Counted from the first letter of the stretch, positions 54,967-63,163 are shown. The stretch is 64,000 nt of DNA from Nocardia ignorata NBRC 108230 (GCF_001612905.1 NZ_BDBI01000020.1:124001-188000); one strand, 5' to 3'. The notes: generated from the letters alone by a model not told the origin. Made by a program: numbers and translations.

Positions 54967-55926
54967 CTAGTCCAGGCCGAGGGTTTCGCGGATCATCGCC
55001 CAGATCTCGGTGCGGGCCGACTGGGTCGCGGCCAGGGACGGGATGGTCAGGAAGCCGTGGAACAGGCCGTCGTAGCGGCGGTGGCGCACCGGCACGCCGT
55101 CGGCTTCCAGGCGCGCGGCGTAGGCGTCGCCCGCCGAGCACGGCGGGTCGAGTTCGGCGGTCACCACGACGGCCGGTGCCACGCCCGCGAGGGTTTCGGC
55201 GCGGGTGGGGACCAGGCGCACGTCGTCGGTGCCGTGCGGGGCGTACTGCTGCCAATACCAGCGCATAGCCCGGGTGGTGTTGTAGTGGCCGGTACCGAAG
55301 CGGCGGTAGGACTCGGTGTCGAAATCGTCGTCGATCACCGGGTAGAGCAGGATCTGGGCGGCCACCGGCGGGTTCCCGTCACGCACCGCGAGCGCGACCG
55401 TGGCGGCGAGGTTGCCGCCCGCGCTGTCACCCGCCAGCGCGATGCGCGCCGGGTCGCCGCCGTAGGTGGCGATGTGTTCGGCTGCCCACCGGACCGCTGC
55501 GAGCATGTCGTCGTGGGCGGCGGGCCCGGGATGTTCCGGGGCGAGGCGGTAGTCGACCGCGACGACCACCGCCCCGACACCCACTGCCATGGAGCGGCAG
55601 AACTCGTCGTGACTGTCGAGATCGCAGAAGACGAAACCGCCACCGTGTGCGAACACGATCACCGGCCGGGGCGGCCCGTCGGCGTGAGGCCGGTACACAC
55701 GCACCGTCAACGCACCGCCCGGTCCGTCGATGATCACGTCGTCGACCGACGGAAGATCGGGAAGTCGCTGTGGCGCAGCACGTCTCGCGAAGATCGCGGC
55801 TCGCGCGTCGGCGGCCGACATCGCGGCCACGTCGGGAAATCCCGCGTCGAGGACGGCCAGCATCGCCGCCACCTCGGGATCCGGCACGGCGCCGGGCTCC
55901 GTGGTCGGGTAGTCACGGATTGTCAC
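54967..55926 (-). CDS. Hormone-sensitive-lipase family esterase
   Basis: A 319-aa alpha/beta hydrolase of the HSL/class IV group: oxyanion HGGGF (FAHGGGFVF), nucleophile GDSAGG, acid in ELDPP and base in GLFHGF. Likely hydrolyses short esters or lactones; beside a Baeyer-Villiger monooxygenase it could open the ester or lactone that enzyme makes (inference). It shares a divergent promoter region and one locus operator with the gene at 56072. Confidence 0.9.
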   Translation of the reverse strand: MTIRDYPTTEPGAVPDPEVAAMLAVLDAGFPDVAAMSAADARAAIFARRAAPQRLPDLPSVDDVIIDGPGGALTVRVYRPHADGPPRPVIVFAHGGGFVFCDLDSHDEFCRSMAVGVGAVVVAVDYRLAPEHPGPAAHDDMLAAVRWAAEHIATYGGDPARIALAGDSAGGNLAATVALAVRDGNPPVAAQILLYPVIDDDFDTESYRRFGTGHYNTTRAMRWYWQQYAPHGTDDVRLVPTRAETLAGVAPAVVVTAELDPPCSAGDAYAARLEADGVPVRHRRYDGLFHGFLTIPSLAATQSARTEIWAMIRETLGLD

Positions 55927-55977
55927 TGATCCTCCTGTGAATGTGCCGACGCGGTCGGTCGGCGCGTCGTGCGCCTC

Positions 55978-56065
55978 ACCGTAGGGCGGGAGCCCGGTGC
56001 GCCGGACCGGGTTCTCCCGCTGGGCGGAAACAACCCGCCGGCCTGCCGCGACGGCTGCCTATCGT
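55978..56065. promoter_or_regulatory. Divergent promoter pair with one steroid-locus operator
   Basis: TCCCGCTGGGCGGAAA at 56015-56030. Reverse-strand TACGGT (55983 to 55978) for the esterase begins 39.5 bp from its centre; forward TATCGT (56060-56065) begins 37.5 bp from it. The forward start would fall at ATG 56072, so that mRNA is leaderless. Confidence 0.75.
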
Positions 56066-56071
56066 CGGCGG

Positions 56072-56419
56072 ATGGACACCACGAACGTCTATGTCATCGA
56101 CACCGTCGTCACGAGACCCGGCCGGGCCAAGGAGTTCGTCGACACCTATCTGAGCGGGTACGCGCCGGGCGCCCGGGCCCGCGGCATGACGCTGGAACGG
56201 CTGGTCGTGAGCCCGCCCGTCTGGTTCCCGGACGAGTCCAACACGGTGACCGCCACCTGGGTCCTCGACGGTGCCGCCGGCTGGTGGGCGATGACCTGGC
56301 AGGGCCGCCTCGACGAATCGGTGCGGCGCTGGTGGGACGACGTCGACGATCTCGTCCTCGAACGCACCAGGACCACCGGCGCCGCACCCGCCGACATCGA
56401 AAGGCTCGGCAATGTTTGA
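56072..56419 (+). CDS. Small NIPSNAP-like/dimeric alpha-beta barrel protein
   Basis: A 115-aa protein with the ferredoxin-like alpha-beta barrel look: VYVIDTVVTRPGRAKEFVDT, GARARGMTLERL and NTVTATWVLDGAAGWWAMTW. Such proteins are small cyclase, monooxygenase-like or unknown. It has a leaderless start, and the stop overlaps the start of the next gene by 8 bases. First gene of a two-gene unit in the steroid locus. Confidence 0.7.
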   Translation: MDTTNVYVIDTVVTRPGRAKEFVDTYLSGYAPGARARGMTLERLVVSPPVWFPDESNTVTATWVLDGAAGWWAMTWQGRLDESVRRWWDDVDDLVLERTRTTGAAPADIERLGNV

Positions 56420-57035
56420 CGTCGTCCGGCTCGTTCACCTGGCCCCTACCGCCGATGCCGACCGAATACTCGCGGATCTGCGGGCCCGCGCGCTCGCGTC
56501 ACCGGCCCGCCGGGTCCTCGTCCAACCGACCCTGCACGGCGTGCGCAACGGCGGGGACATCCTGGTGCATTTGCGCTTCGACGACGCGTCCGTCTGGGAA
56601 AGCGTTGCACCACAGTGGGACTCGGTGGTCGACGGGATCGCCCACGTGGACGGCGCCGAGTACCGGGCAGGCATCGGCGGCGCCGCCGAACCGTCCACCG
56701 GATCGGTGCATCGCGTTCTGCTGCTGCGTGTCTCACCCGCCACCGCGCCGGAGACGGTCGACCGGTTCGAGGCCGATCTGCTGCGCATGCCCCGCTACAT
56801 CTCCACCATCCGGTCCTGGCGGCTGAGCCGGACCACGCGCGCGACCGGATCCGCGTCGTGGACGCATGTCTGGGAACAGGAGTTCAGCGACCTCGACGGG
56901 CTGGACGGCGCGTATCTCATGCACCCCGTCCACTGGGCTCACGTGGACCGCTGGTTCGACCCGGAGCATCCGGAAGTCGTTGTGCGCGATCGCATCTGCC
57001 ACAGTTTCTGCGTCAATGAGCCGATGCGTGGGTGA
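56412..57035 (+). CDS. Dabb-type stress-response barrel protein, two domains
   Basis: A 207-aa protein made of two alpha-beta barrel halves. Residues 1-90 (MFDVVRLVHLAPTADADRIL) and 98-205 (VHRVLLLRVSPATAPETVDR, YLMHPVHWAHVDRWFDPE) both follow the Dabb pattern. Family members include small enzymes of polyketide and terpenoid metabolism. Overlap with the preceding barrel gene suggests a heteromeric product. No catalytic residue is assigned. Confidence 0.72.
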   Translation: MFDVVRLVHLAPTADADRILADLRARALASPARRVLVQPTLHGVRNGGDILVHLRFDDASVWESVAPQWDSVVDGIAHVDGAEYRAGIGGAAEPSTGSVHRVLLLRVSPATAPETVDRFEADLLRMPRYISTIRSWRLSRTTRATGSASWTHVWEQEFSDLDGLDGAYLMHPVHWAHVDRWFDPEHPEVVVRDRICHSFCVNEPMRG

Positions 57036-57122
57036 GCGCATCCACGCATCGGCAAGATCCGCACGCCGCCCGACGCGGACGCACGACCGTCGTCTCCGCG
57101 AACAGGGCGGCGCTCCGGCTCC

Positions 57123-57980
57123 TCAGGCGTAGTCGCGTGCTCGCCGGTCCACCGGCACAAGGGGGCGGGGACCGACATTGAGCGGGCGCGCGTGCTGCTG
57201 CAGAGTCGGGCGCACGCGCACCTGCCCGTCGTCGACATGACGCCAGATATTGAGTGCCGTCGTGCGCACCGGGGCACTGAGGCGGTGATCGAACTGCATC
57301 CGGTCCACCGGCCCGCACACCGAGACCGCCGCGACGGCGGCCTGCCCGAGGTCGCCGATCGGTGCGGCGATACAGCCGAATCCGGGCAGTGATTCCTCGC
57401 GTTCCACCGCGACGCCGTGCGCGCGCACCTTGGCCAGATCCGCGTCGAGCTGGGCCTTCGTGCTGATCGAGTAGCGGGTGCGTGTGCCCGCCTGGGCGGT
57501 GAGGACCTCGGCGAGGCGGCGCTCGTCGGCGGAGGCGAGGATCGCCTTGCCGACCGCGGTACAGTGCGCGGGCCGTCGTCCGCCGACGCGGGTGGGCACC
57601 GCTGCGGCCAGGTCGCCGCCGATCTTGTCCAGGTACACCACGTCCGCGCCGTCGAGCACCGCGAGATGCACGACGAGCCCGGTGGCGCGGTGCAATTCGT
57701 GCAAGAAGGGCATGGCGGCGCGATGCAGCCGATCCTGGTGCACCGCGAGCGAACCCAGTTCCATCAGCCGGATGCCGAGCTCGTAGTCACGGCCTTCGCG
57801 GCGTAGCCACCGCAACTGCACCAATCGTTCCAGCATGCGGTGCGCCGAGGACCTGGGTAGGCCGGTACGGCGCACGATCTGGGCGAGGGTGAGCCTGCCC
57901 GGCCCGTCGAAGGCGTCGAGCAGCAGGGACGCGCGATCGAGAATCGCGCTCGGGGTGGTGGCCTCGGCCTGGATGACCAT
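57123..57980 (-). CDS. IclR family transcriptional regulator
   Basis: A 285-aa IclR regulator: HTH at residues 12-65 (LTLAQIVRRTGLPRSSAHRM) and effector domain with CTAVGKAILAS and LPGFGCIAAPIGDLGQAAVA. It lies immediately downstream of the kshA-hsaA-hsaC operon beyond a terminator. IclR-type proteins bind 14-16 bp palindromes, so this is my first candidate for the locus-wide TCCCG palindrome, although its own promoter bears a different one. Confidence 0.88.
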   Translation of the reverse strand: MVIQAEATTPSAILDRASLLLDAFDGPGRLTLAQIVRRTGLPRSSAHRMLERLVQLRWLRREGRDYELGIRLMELGSLAVHQDRLHRAAMPFLHELHRATGLVVHLAVLDGADVVYLDKIGGDLAAAVPTRVGGRRPAHCTAVGKAILASADERRLAEVLTAQAGTRTRYSISTKAQLDADLAKVRAHGVAVEREESLPGFGCIAAPIGDLGQAAVAAVSVCGPVDRMQFDHRLSAPVRTTALNIWRHVDDGQVRVRPTLQQHARPLNVGPRPLVPVDRRARDYA

Positions 57981-58007
57981 GAGCTCTCCATTCGGATCAA
58001 CGAGCTG

Positions 58008-58042
58008 ATGCCTAGCGCATATTTCGATTAGGCATATGCCTA
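58008..58042. promoter_or_regulatory. Palindromes in the iclR promoter
   Basis: Perfect 14-bp palindrome TAGGCATATGCCTA at 58029-58042 and an imperfect ATGCCTAGCGCAT at 58008-58020, both upstream of iclR. A likely autoregulatory site; no resemblance to the TCCCG palindrome. Confidence 0.6.
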
Positions 58043-58104
58043 TTTATACCACCTCCTGTGGTAGCTGTCACAGGAAAGCGGGGCATCGCATGGCGAAAAC
58101 ACAA

Positions 58105-58141
58105 AGCCCCCGTTCCGAGCGAGAGGCTCGGAACGGGGGCT
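58105..58141 (-). terminator. Rho-independent terminator of kshA-hsaA-hsaC
   Basis: Perfect 16-bp stem AGCCCCCGTTCCGAGC / GCTCGGAACGGGGGCT with loop GAGAG, followed on the reverse strand by TTTGTGTTTT. It lies 19 bases after the hsaC stop. Confidence 0.88.
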
Positions 58142-58159
58142 GGTCGGCGCGTGTGCCGG

Positions 58160-59065
58160 TTACATCGCCGCGAGCGGCTCGCTGCCGGACCAGTCGTGGC
58201 CCCAGTAGCTGTCGGCGGTGATCTCCTCGGCGGTGTAGTACTGCTCGTCGACCCGCATGCCTTCGGTGCCGAACTCGATGTCCCAGCCGCCGGGCGCGCG
58301 GACGTAGAACGACACCATCTTGTCGTTGGTGTGCCTGCCGAGCGTGGAGGACACCGAGAAGCCGTCCTTGCTCACCCGGTCGAGGGCCTGGCCGACCGCG
58401 TCGAGGCTGTCGACCTCGACCATGATGTGGATCAGGCCCGGCGCCCCGCCGTGCGGCGCGGGGCACAGCGCCAGGCTGTGATGGCGTTCGTTGACGCCGA
58501 GGAACCGGATCCGCACCGGCCCGTACTCCGGCGGCGCGGGGATGCGGAAGGCGCCGCGTGGCAGGAAGCCGAGCACCTCGGTGTAGAACTCGAACGCACC
58601 GCCGAGATCCATCGTCGGTAGCACCACGTGGCCCAGCCCCTGTGCGCCCGTGACGAACTTCGCGCCGAACGGGGTGACCACGGGGCTGTGGTCGAGCAGC
58701 GCGCCGTGGAACACCTCGAGGGTGGCGCCGGTGGGGTCCTGGAAGGTGATGGCCTCCTCGACCCGTCGCGTCTCGGCCTCCTCGACCGACAGCGGCTTCA
58801 CCGCGATACCGGCCGCCGTGACCGCCTCCTGCACCCGGACGAGGGCGGCGTGGTCGCGCACCTCCCACCCGATGGTCACCACCGCGTCGGACTCGCCCGG
58901 CACCACCACGATGCGGGCCGCGCGCTCGTCCATGCGCAGGTACAGCGCGTCCTCGTCGGGGCCGCTGCCCTGCGCGAAACCGAGGACTTCGAGGGCGAAC
59001 TTGCGCCAGCGGTCCATGTCGGCGGTCTGGATCTTCACATAGCCGAGGCTCTTGATATCTGTCAT
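58160..59065 (-). CDS. hsaC: Extradiol dioxygenase HsaC (3,4-DHSA 4,5-dioxygenase type)
   Basis: A 301-aa Fe(II) type I extradiol dioxygenase that cleaves the catechol-like ring A of the seco-steroid. Two vicinal-oxygen-chelate modules. The iron ligands are His146 (GLGHVVLP), His213 (LIHIMVEVD) and Glu264 (WDIEFGTE). The N-terminal IKSLGYVKIQTADMDRWRKF is typical of HsaC and BphC. The steroid substrate is inferred from its place downstream of hsaA and kshA. Confidence 0.92.
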   Translation of the reverse strand: MTDIKSLGYVKIQTADMDRWRKFALEVLGFAQGSGPDEDALYLRMDERAARIVVVPGESDAVVTIGWEVRDHAALVRVQEAVTAAGIAVKPLSVEEAETRRVEEAITFQDPTGATLEVFHGALLDHSPVVTPFGAKFVTGAQGLGHVVLPTMDLGGAFEFYTEVLGFLPRGAFRIPAPPEYGPVRIRFLGVNERHHSLALCPAPHGGAPGLIHIMVEVDSLDAVGQALDRVSKDGFSVSSTLGRHTNDKMVSFYVRAPGGWDIEFGTEGMRVDEQYYTAEEITADSYWGHDWSGSEPLAAM

Positions 59066-59091
59066 GTGCGTTGTCCTTCTTCGGTATTCGC

Positions 59092-60270
59092 TCAGATCAT
59101 CGAGCGCAGGTTCGGGGCGGGGTCGATGCCGAGCGAACTCAGCGCCGAGGCGTGGTAGACCGTGCTCGGCACGTGGATGGCGTGGTTGAGGCCGGCGTGC
59201 GCGTCGCGCCAGAAGCGCTGCAGGGGCTTGTCCATGCGCAGCGCGTTGCCGCCGGACCGGGCGAAGATCTGGTCCACCGCCATCACCGCCCGCCACGCCG
59301 CACGCACCTGGGTGCGCCTGCCCGCCGCGCGATCGGCGAAGCCGACCTCCTTCCCGGCGTCGACCAGATCCCACACGCGATCCACGTTGGCCAGCAGCTC
59401 CTGGCGCGCGGCATTGATATCGGCCGCCGCCTCGCCGATCGCGAACAGCACGTACGGGTCGTCCTTGACGGCGGTGCCCTGGGCGCCGACCCGTTCCCGC
59501 TGGTAGTCCAGGTGCGCGGCGAGCGCGCCCTCGGCGATGCCGACCACGGCGGCGCTGATGCCGAGCGGGAACATCGTCGACCACGGCATCTTGTAGAGCG
59601 TGTCGGTGACGCCGTACTCGCGCTGCGCGGTCCCGTCGATCACGTGATCGCCGTTCATCACCCGGTAGGACGGCACGAAGGCGTTCTTGACGATGATGTC
59701 CTTGGACCCGGTGCCCTTGAGCCCCACCACATTCCACGAGTCCTCGACGATGGTGTAGTCGGCGCGCGGCAGGATCATGTGCAGCATCGTCGGCGGCATC
59801 GCCATCCTGCCCTCGGCGTCACCGAGCATGGCGCCGAGGAAGATCCAGTCGCAGTGGTCGGTGCCGGAGCTGAACTGCCAGCGGCCGTTGAAGATGTAGC
59901 CTCCCTCCACCGGGCGCGCGATGCCGGTCGGTGCGTAGGGCGAGGCCATCCAGGTGTCACTGTCGGAGCCCCACACCTCCTCCTGCACCTTCGGATCGGC
60001 GAAGGCCAGCTGCCACGGGTGCACGCCGACGATGCCGCAGATCCAGCCGGTGGCGGGGTCGAGCGAGGCGGCGGCCATCACCGTCTCGGCGAACTCGCGC
60101 GGATGGGCCTCGAACCCGCCGTACTTCTTGGGCTGCAGCAACCGGATCGGGCCGGCCGCCTTCAGCATCTTCGCGGTCGCGTCGGGCAGCTGACCGAGGC
60201 GTTCGGCCTCGGGGCTCTGCTCGCGCAGGCGGTCGGCGATCGCCATGATGTTGTCGAGCACGTTGGTCAT
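59092..60270 (-). CDS. hsaA: Flavin-dependent 3-HSA hydroxylase HsaA
   Basis: A 392-aa acyl-CoA-dehydrogenase-fold monooxygenase using reduced flavin from HsaB to hydroxylate 3-HSA at C4. Motifs are LLQPKKYGGFEAHPREFAET, ASLDPATGWICGIVGVHPWQ, GRWQFSSGTDHCDW and VVGLKGTGSKDIIVKNAFVP. It lies between kshA (32 bases upstream) and hsaC (26 bases downstream). Homologues act on other phenols, so the assignment leans on context. Confidence 0.91.
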   Translation of the reverse strand: MTNVLDNIMAIADRLREQSPEAERLGQLPDATAKMLKAAGPIRLLQPKKYGGFEAHPREFAETVMAAASLDPATGWICGIVGVHPWQLAFADPKVQEEVWGSDSDTWMASPYAPTGIARPVEGGYIFNGRWQFSSGTDHCDWIFLGAMLGDAEGRMAMPPTMLHMILPRADYTIVEDSWNVVGLKGTGSKDIIVKNAFVPSYRVMNGDHVIDGTAQREYGVTDTLYKMPWSTMFPLGISAAVVGIAEGALAAHLDYQRERVGAQGTAVKDDPYVLFAIGEAAADINAARQELLANVDRVWDLVDAGKEVGFADRAAGRRTQVRAAWRAVMAVDQIFARSGGNALRMDKPLQRFWRDAHAGLNHAIHVPSTVYHASALSSLGIDPAPNLRSMI

Positions 60271-60302
60271 GGGTGGTGCTTTCTCTCGGGTGGGGGTGCG
60301 GA

Positions 60303-61478
60303 TCAGGCGGTGGTGTCGACGACCCGGCCGCGGGCGATGTTGTCGGCCACCTCGGCCTCCCAGCTGGTGACGGCCCGCTCGGTGTCGATCTCGAATTCGA
60401 AGCGCTTGGTCATGTCCTCGGTGACCTCGTCGACATCGACGTAGAACTGCTTGTACCAGCGGCGCAGCTGGTAGACCGGCCCGTCCTCCTCCGAGAGCAG
60501 CGGGTTGTCGATCGGCGCCTTGTTCTTCCAGATCTCGACGTCCTGCTCGAAGCCGACCTCCACACCGCGCGCGAACTGCGCGGCCATCGCCTCGGCGTCG
60601 GCATCGGACATGCCCTGCGGCTTCTTCACCATCGCGCCGTACTGCAGCACGAAGGAGTTCTCGCTGACGGGGTAGTGGCAGTTGATGAGGACCGTCTCGA
60701 TCGTCATGCCGTTGGCCTCGCTCCACAGCCAATCGATCATGTAGGAGGGGCCGAAATACGAAGCGTCCGAACGCAACGTCGAGTTCGGATCGTCGTAACT
60801 GGTGCCGACCTCGATGTCGTGGCGCGGCGTCGAGCGCATGTACTGGGTGGCGACGTGGCCCTCGAAGACATTCTTGAAATAGCGCGGGAACGCGTAGTGC
60901 ACGTAGAAGAAGTGCGCCATGTCGACGACGTTGTCGACGATCTCACGACAGTGTGAGCCTTCGATGAGCATCGAGTTCCACGTCCAGTCGGTCCATTCCG
61001 GGCTGCCGTAGCCCTCGATTTCGGGAATGGTGACCGCGTCGGTGGGCTTGCTGCCCTGCGGGTCGTGCCAGATGTAGAGCTGGCCGTTGCGTTCCAGCGT
61101 CGGCCAGGAGCGGGTCTTGGCCAGCGGGGGAACCCGGCGCGCGTACGGGATCGCCGTGCACTTGCCGTTGCCGCCCCAGCGCCAATCGTGGAAGGGGCAG
61201 GCGATCGAGTCGCCCTTGATGGTGCCGTGGGCGAGGTTGCCGCCCATGTGCCTGCAGAAGCCGTCGAGCACGTGCAGTGCGCCGTCGGTCTCGGACTGGA
61301 ACACCACCAGGGTGGTGCCGAAAGCCTTGACCTCGTGGGGCACACCGTCGCGGAACGACGAGAGCAGGCCGAGGCAGTGCCAGCCGCGGGCGAAGCGGGT
61401 GGGTGCGGCAGCGGCCTCGATCTCCCGGAATTCGGGTGTGGCGGACTGGGTTCGGCCGTTCGGCGGGTTCTCCGGCAT
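60303..61478 (-). CDS. kshA: 3-ketosteroid 9-alpha-monooxygenase oxygenase KshA
   Basis: A 391-aa Rieske oxygenase that hydroxylates C9 of 3-ketosteroids and opens ring B. The [2Fe-2S] ligands are Cys75, His77, Cys94 and His97 (CRHMGGN, CPFHDW). The mononuclear iron ligands are His189, His194 and Asp313 (VVDMAHFFYVHY, EQDVEIWKNK). ATG 61478 follows GGAGG by 5 bases. First gene of kshA-hsaA-hsaC; divergent from the hotdog gene with two operators between. Confidence 0.92.
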   Translation of the reverse strand: MPENPPNGRTQSATPEFREIEAAAAPTRFARGWHCLGLLSSFRDGVPHEVKAFGTTLVVFQSETDGALHVLDGFCRHMGGNLAHGTIKGDSIACPFHDWRWGGNGKCTAIPYARRVPPLAKTRSWPTLERNGQLYIWHDPQGSKPTDAVTIPEIEGYGSPEWTDWTWNSMLIEGSHCREIVDNVVDMAHFFYVHYAFPRYFKNVFEGHVATQYMRSTPRHDIEVGTSYDDPNSTLRSDASYFGPSYMIDWLWSEANGMTIETVLINCHYPVSENSFVLQYGAMVKKPQGMSDADAEAMAAQFARGVEVGFEQDVEIWKNKAPIDNPLLSEEDGPVYQLRRWYKQFYVDVDEVTEDMTKRFEFEIDTERAVTSWEAEVADNIARGRVVDTTA

Positions 61479-61525
61479 CGAAACCTCCATGTTCGGGCGG
61501 AGTGGGGATGAGCTGCGCCGATGGT

Positions 61526-61648
61526 GTGCCCGCGCGGGCCCGGCGGTGATGGGGTCGTCCCGGTCAGTGGACATGTTTTCCCGCCCGCGTCGCGATGTCC
61601 CGATCAGCGGGAGAGGAACCGGTCACAACACCGGCGGCCGCCTAGCGT
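61526..61648. promoter_or_regulatory. Steroid-locus operators between kshA and the hotdog gene
   Basis: TCCCGGTCAGTGGACA (61558-61573) and TCCCGATCAGCGGGAG (61598-61613). CACCAT on the reverse strand from 61526 is 39.5 bp from the first centre (kshA side); TAGCGT at 61643-61648 is 37.5 bp from the second. Confidence 0.78.
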
Positions 61649-61677
61649 GGCCGCCGAGCAGGACGAGAGGAGTGATC

Positions 61678-62268
61678 GTGAGCGTGCACGCAGGTAGGGC
61701 GGTGGCCGTCGATCTGGACACCGAGGACATCCGGTTGTTCGCGGCCCGGGCGTTGTCACGGGATCCGGCCTACCGGCTCGCCGAACGGCCCGTGGTCCCA
61801 CCGACGTTCCTGTCCGCGAATGGGCGCGTCGTCGGGGGACGAACCGAGACCGACCACCGGTTCTTCGGGCCGCCGCCGCGCGCCGGTGACCGGTTGACCG
61901 CGATCCGCACGATCGACCGGCATCGCCCGGATGGGTCCGAATCGCTCGTGCAGTACTTCGACCGCACCGGCGGGCTGGTCGCCGAGTCGTGGGCCTCGAC
62001 CTCTGAACCTGTTATAGCCGACGAGGTGCCTGCGGCCGCACTGCTCGCCACCTACGCCACCGACTGGCTCGGCGCCGAGAACATCCGCCGCTTCCGCACC
62101 CGCGTGCTCCGCGCCCTGCCTGCGGGCGACACGGTGACCTGCTCAGGGCACATCACCCAGCACTACATCCAGGACGGTGAGCCACGCGTGGATGTCACTC
62201 TCGCCGGTGCCGACGCCTCGGGCGAGATTGTCGTGCGCGCCTGGGCGAGCTTCGCCCACGGGGAATGA
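61678..62268 (+). CDS. Hotdog-fold (MaoC/FAS1-like) protein
   Basis: A 196-aa protein with a MaoC-like/N-terminal dehydratase-type half (PVVPPTFLSANGRVVGGRTE, GDRLTAIRTIDRHRPDG) and a short second half (TVTCSGHITQHYIQDGEPRV). It may hydrate or dehydrate an enoyl thioester in side-chain or ring degradation, but the catalytic Asp-His pair is not clear. GTG 61678 follows AGAGGAG. Expressed from the operator-controlled promoter opposite kshA. Confidence 0.68.
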   Translation: MSVHAGRAVAVDLDTEDIRLFAARALSRDPAYRLAERPVVPPTFLSANGRVVGGRTETDHRFFGPPPRAGDRLTAIRTIDRHRPDGSESLVQYFDRTGGLVAESWASTSEPVIADEVPAAALLATYATDWLGAENIRRFRTRVLRALPAGDTVTCSGHITQHYIQDGEPRVDVTLAGADASGEIVVRAWASFAHGE

Positions 62269-62353
62269 TGTCGGAAAATCCGGTTCGCATCGCAGTGAAC
62301 GTGTTGCAGTGGTGAAGTGATCGAGTAGGACGACGAGGTTCGGAGGTAGGAAC

Positions 62354-63163
62354 GTGGCACGACGGTTCGAGGACAAGGTGGTCTTCGTGACGGGCGCGGC
62401 GCGCGGACAGGGCAGGGCCGAGGCGGTGCGCTTCGCCGAGGAAGGCGCCGATGTGATCGCCGTCGACGCCTGCGCGGAATTCGGCAGCACCGGATACGCG
62501 GGGGCGACGGAAGACGACCTGGCCGAGACGGTGAAGCTCGTCGAGGCCGCCGGTGGCCGGATCGTCGCGAGCAAGGTCGACGTGCGCGATTTCGACGCGC
62601 TCTCGGCCGCGCTGGCCGCGGGGATCGAGCAGCTCGGCAGGCTCGACGTGGTGGTCGCCAACGCGGGCATCTGCTCGGCGGCGCTGTCGTGGGAGATCAC
62701 GCCCGAACAGTGGCGCGAGACCATCGATGTGAACCTGACCGGTGTGTGGCATACCGCGAAAGCGGCTGTGCCACACCTGATCGCGCAGGGCAGCGGCGGC
62801 GCGATGGTGTTCACCAGTTCGGTGGCCGGACTCAAGGGCATGCCGTTCGTCGGCCACTACGTCGCCAGCAAACACGCCATCACCGGCCTGGCCAAGACCA
62901 TGGCCAACGAGCTCGGCGGGTACGGCATCCGGGTGAACACCGTGCACCCGGCGGGCGTGGCGACCGGGATGCAGATGGGCGAGATGGGCCCGCTGCTCGA
63001 GGCACACGCGAGCACCCTCGGCCCCATCTTCATGAACGCGCTGCCCAGCTACATCTGTCAGCCGGAGGAGATCGCGGCGGCGGTGGCGTGGCTGTGTTCG
63101 GACGAGGCGGGTCAGGTGACGGGCGCGCAGATCCCGGTCGACATGGGCAACCTCAATCGCTGA
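62354..63163 (+). CDS. Mycofactocin-coupled SDR family oxidoreductase
   Basis: A 269-aa SDR with TGAARGQGRAEAVRFAEEGA and the inserted segment DACAEFGSTGYAGATEDDLA after beta-2 that marks the mycofactocin-linked group. The active site SSVAGLKGMPFVGHYVASKH and loop HPAGVATGMQMGEMG are complete. The start is GTG 62354 with GGAGG 8 bases before it. Probably an alcohol (steroid or terpenoid) dehydrogenase. No copy of the locus operator precedes it. Confidence 0.88.
   Translation: MARRFEDKVVFVTGAARGQGRAEAVRFAEEGADVIAVDACAEFGSTGYAGATEDDLAETVKLVEAAGGRIVASKVDVRDFDALSAALAAGIEQLGRLDVVVANAGICSAALSWEITPEQWRETIDVNLTGVWHTAKAAVPHLIAQGSGGAMVFTSSVAGLKGMPFVGHYVASKHAITGLAKTMANELGGYGIRVNTVHPAGVATGMQMGEMGPLLEAHASTLGPIFMNALPSYICQPEEIAAAVAWLCSDEAGQVTGAQIPVDMGNLNR

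Noticed and set aside
29157..61613. KstR/KstR2 binding sites as explanation of the recurring palindrome
   Set aside because: The GC-rich TCCCG...CGGGA arms do not resemble the KstR or KstR2 consensus as I know them, and neither regulator gene is present.
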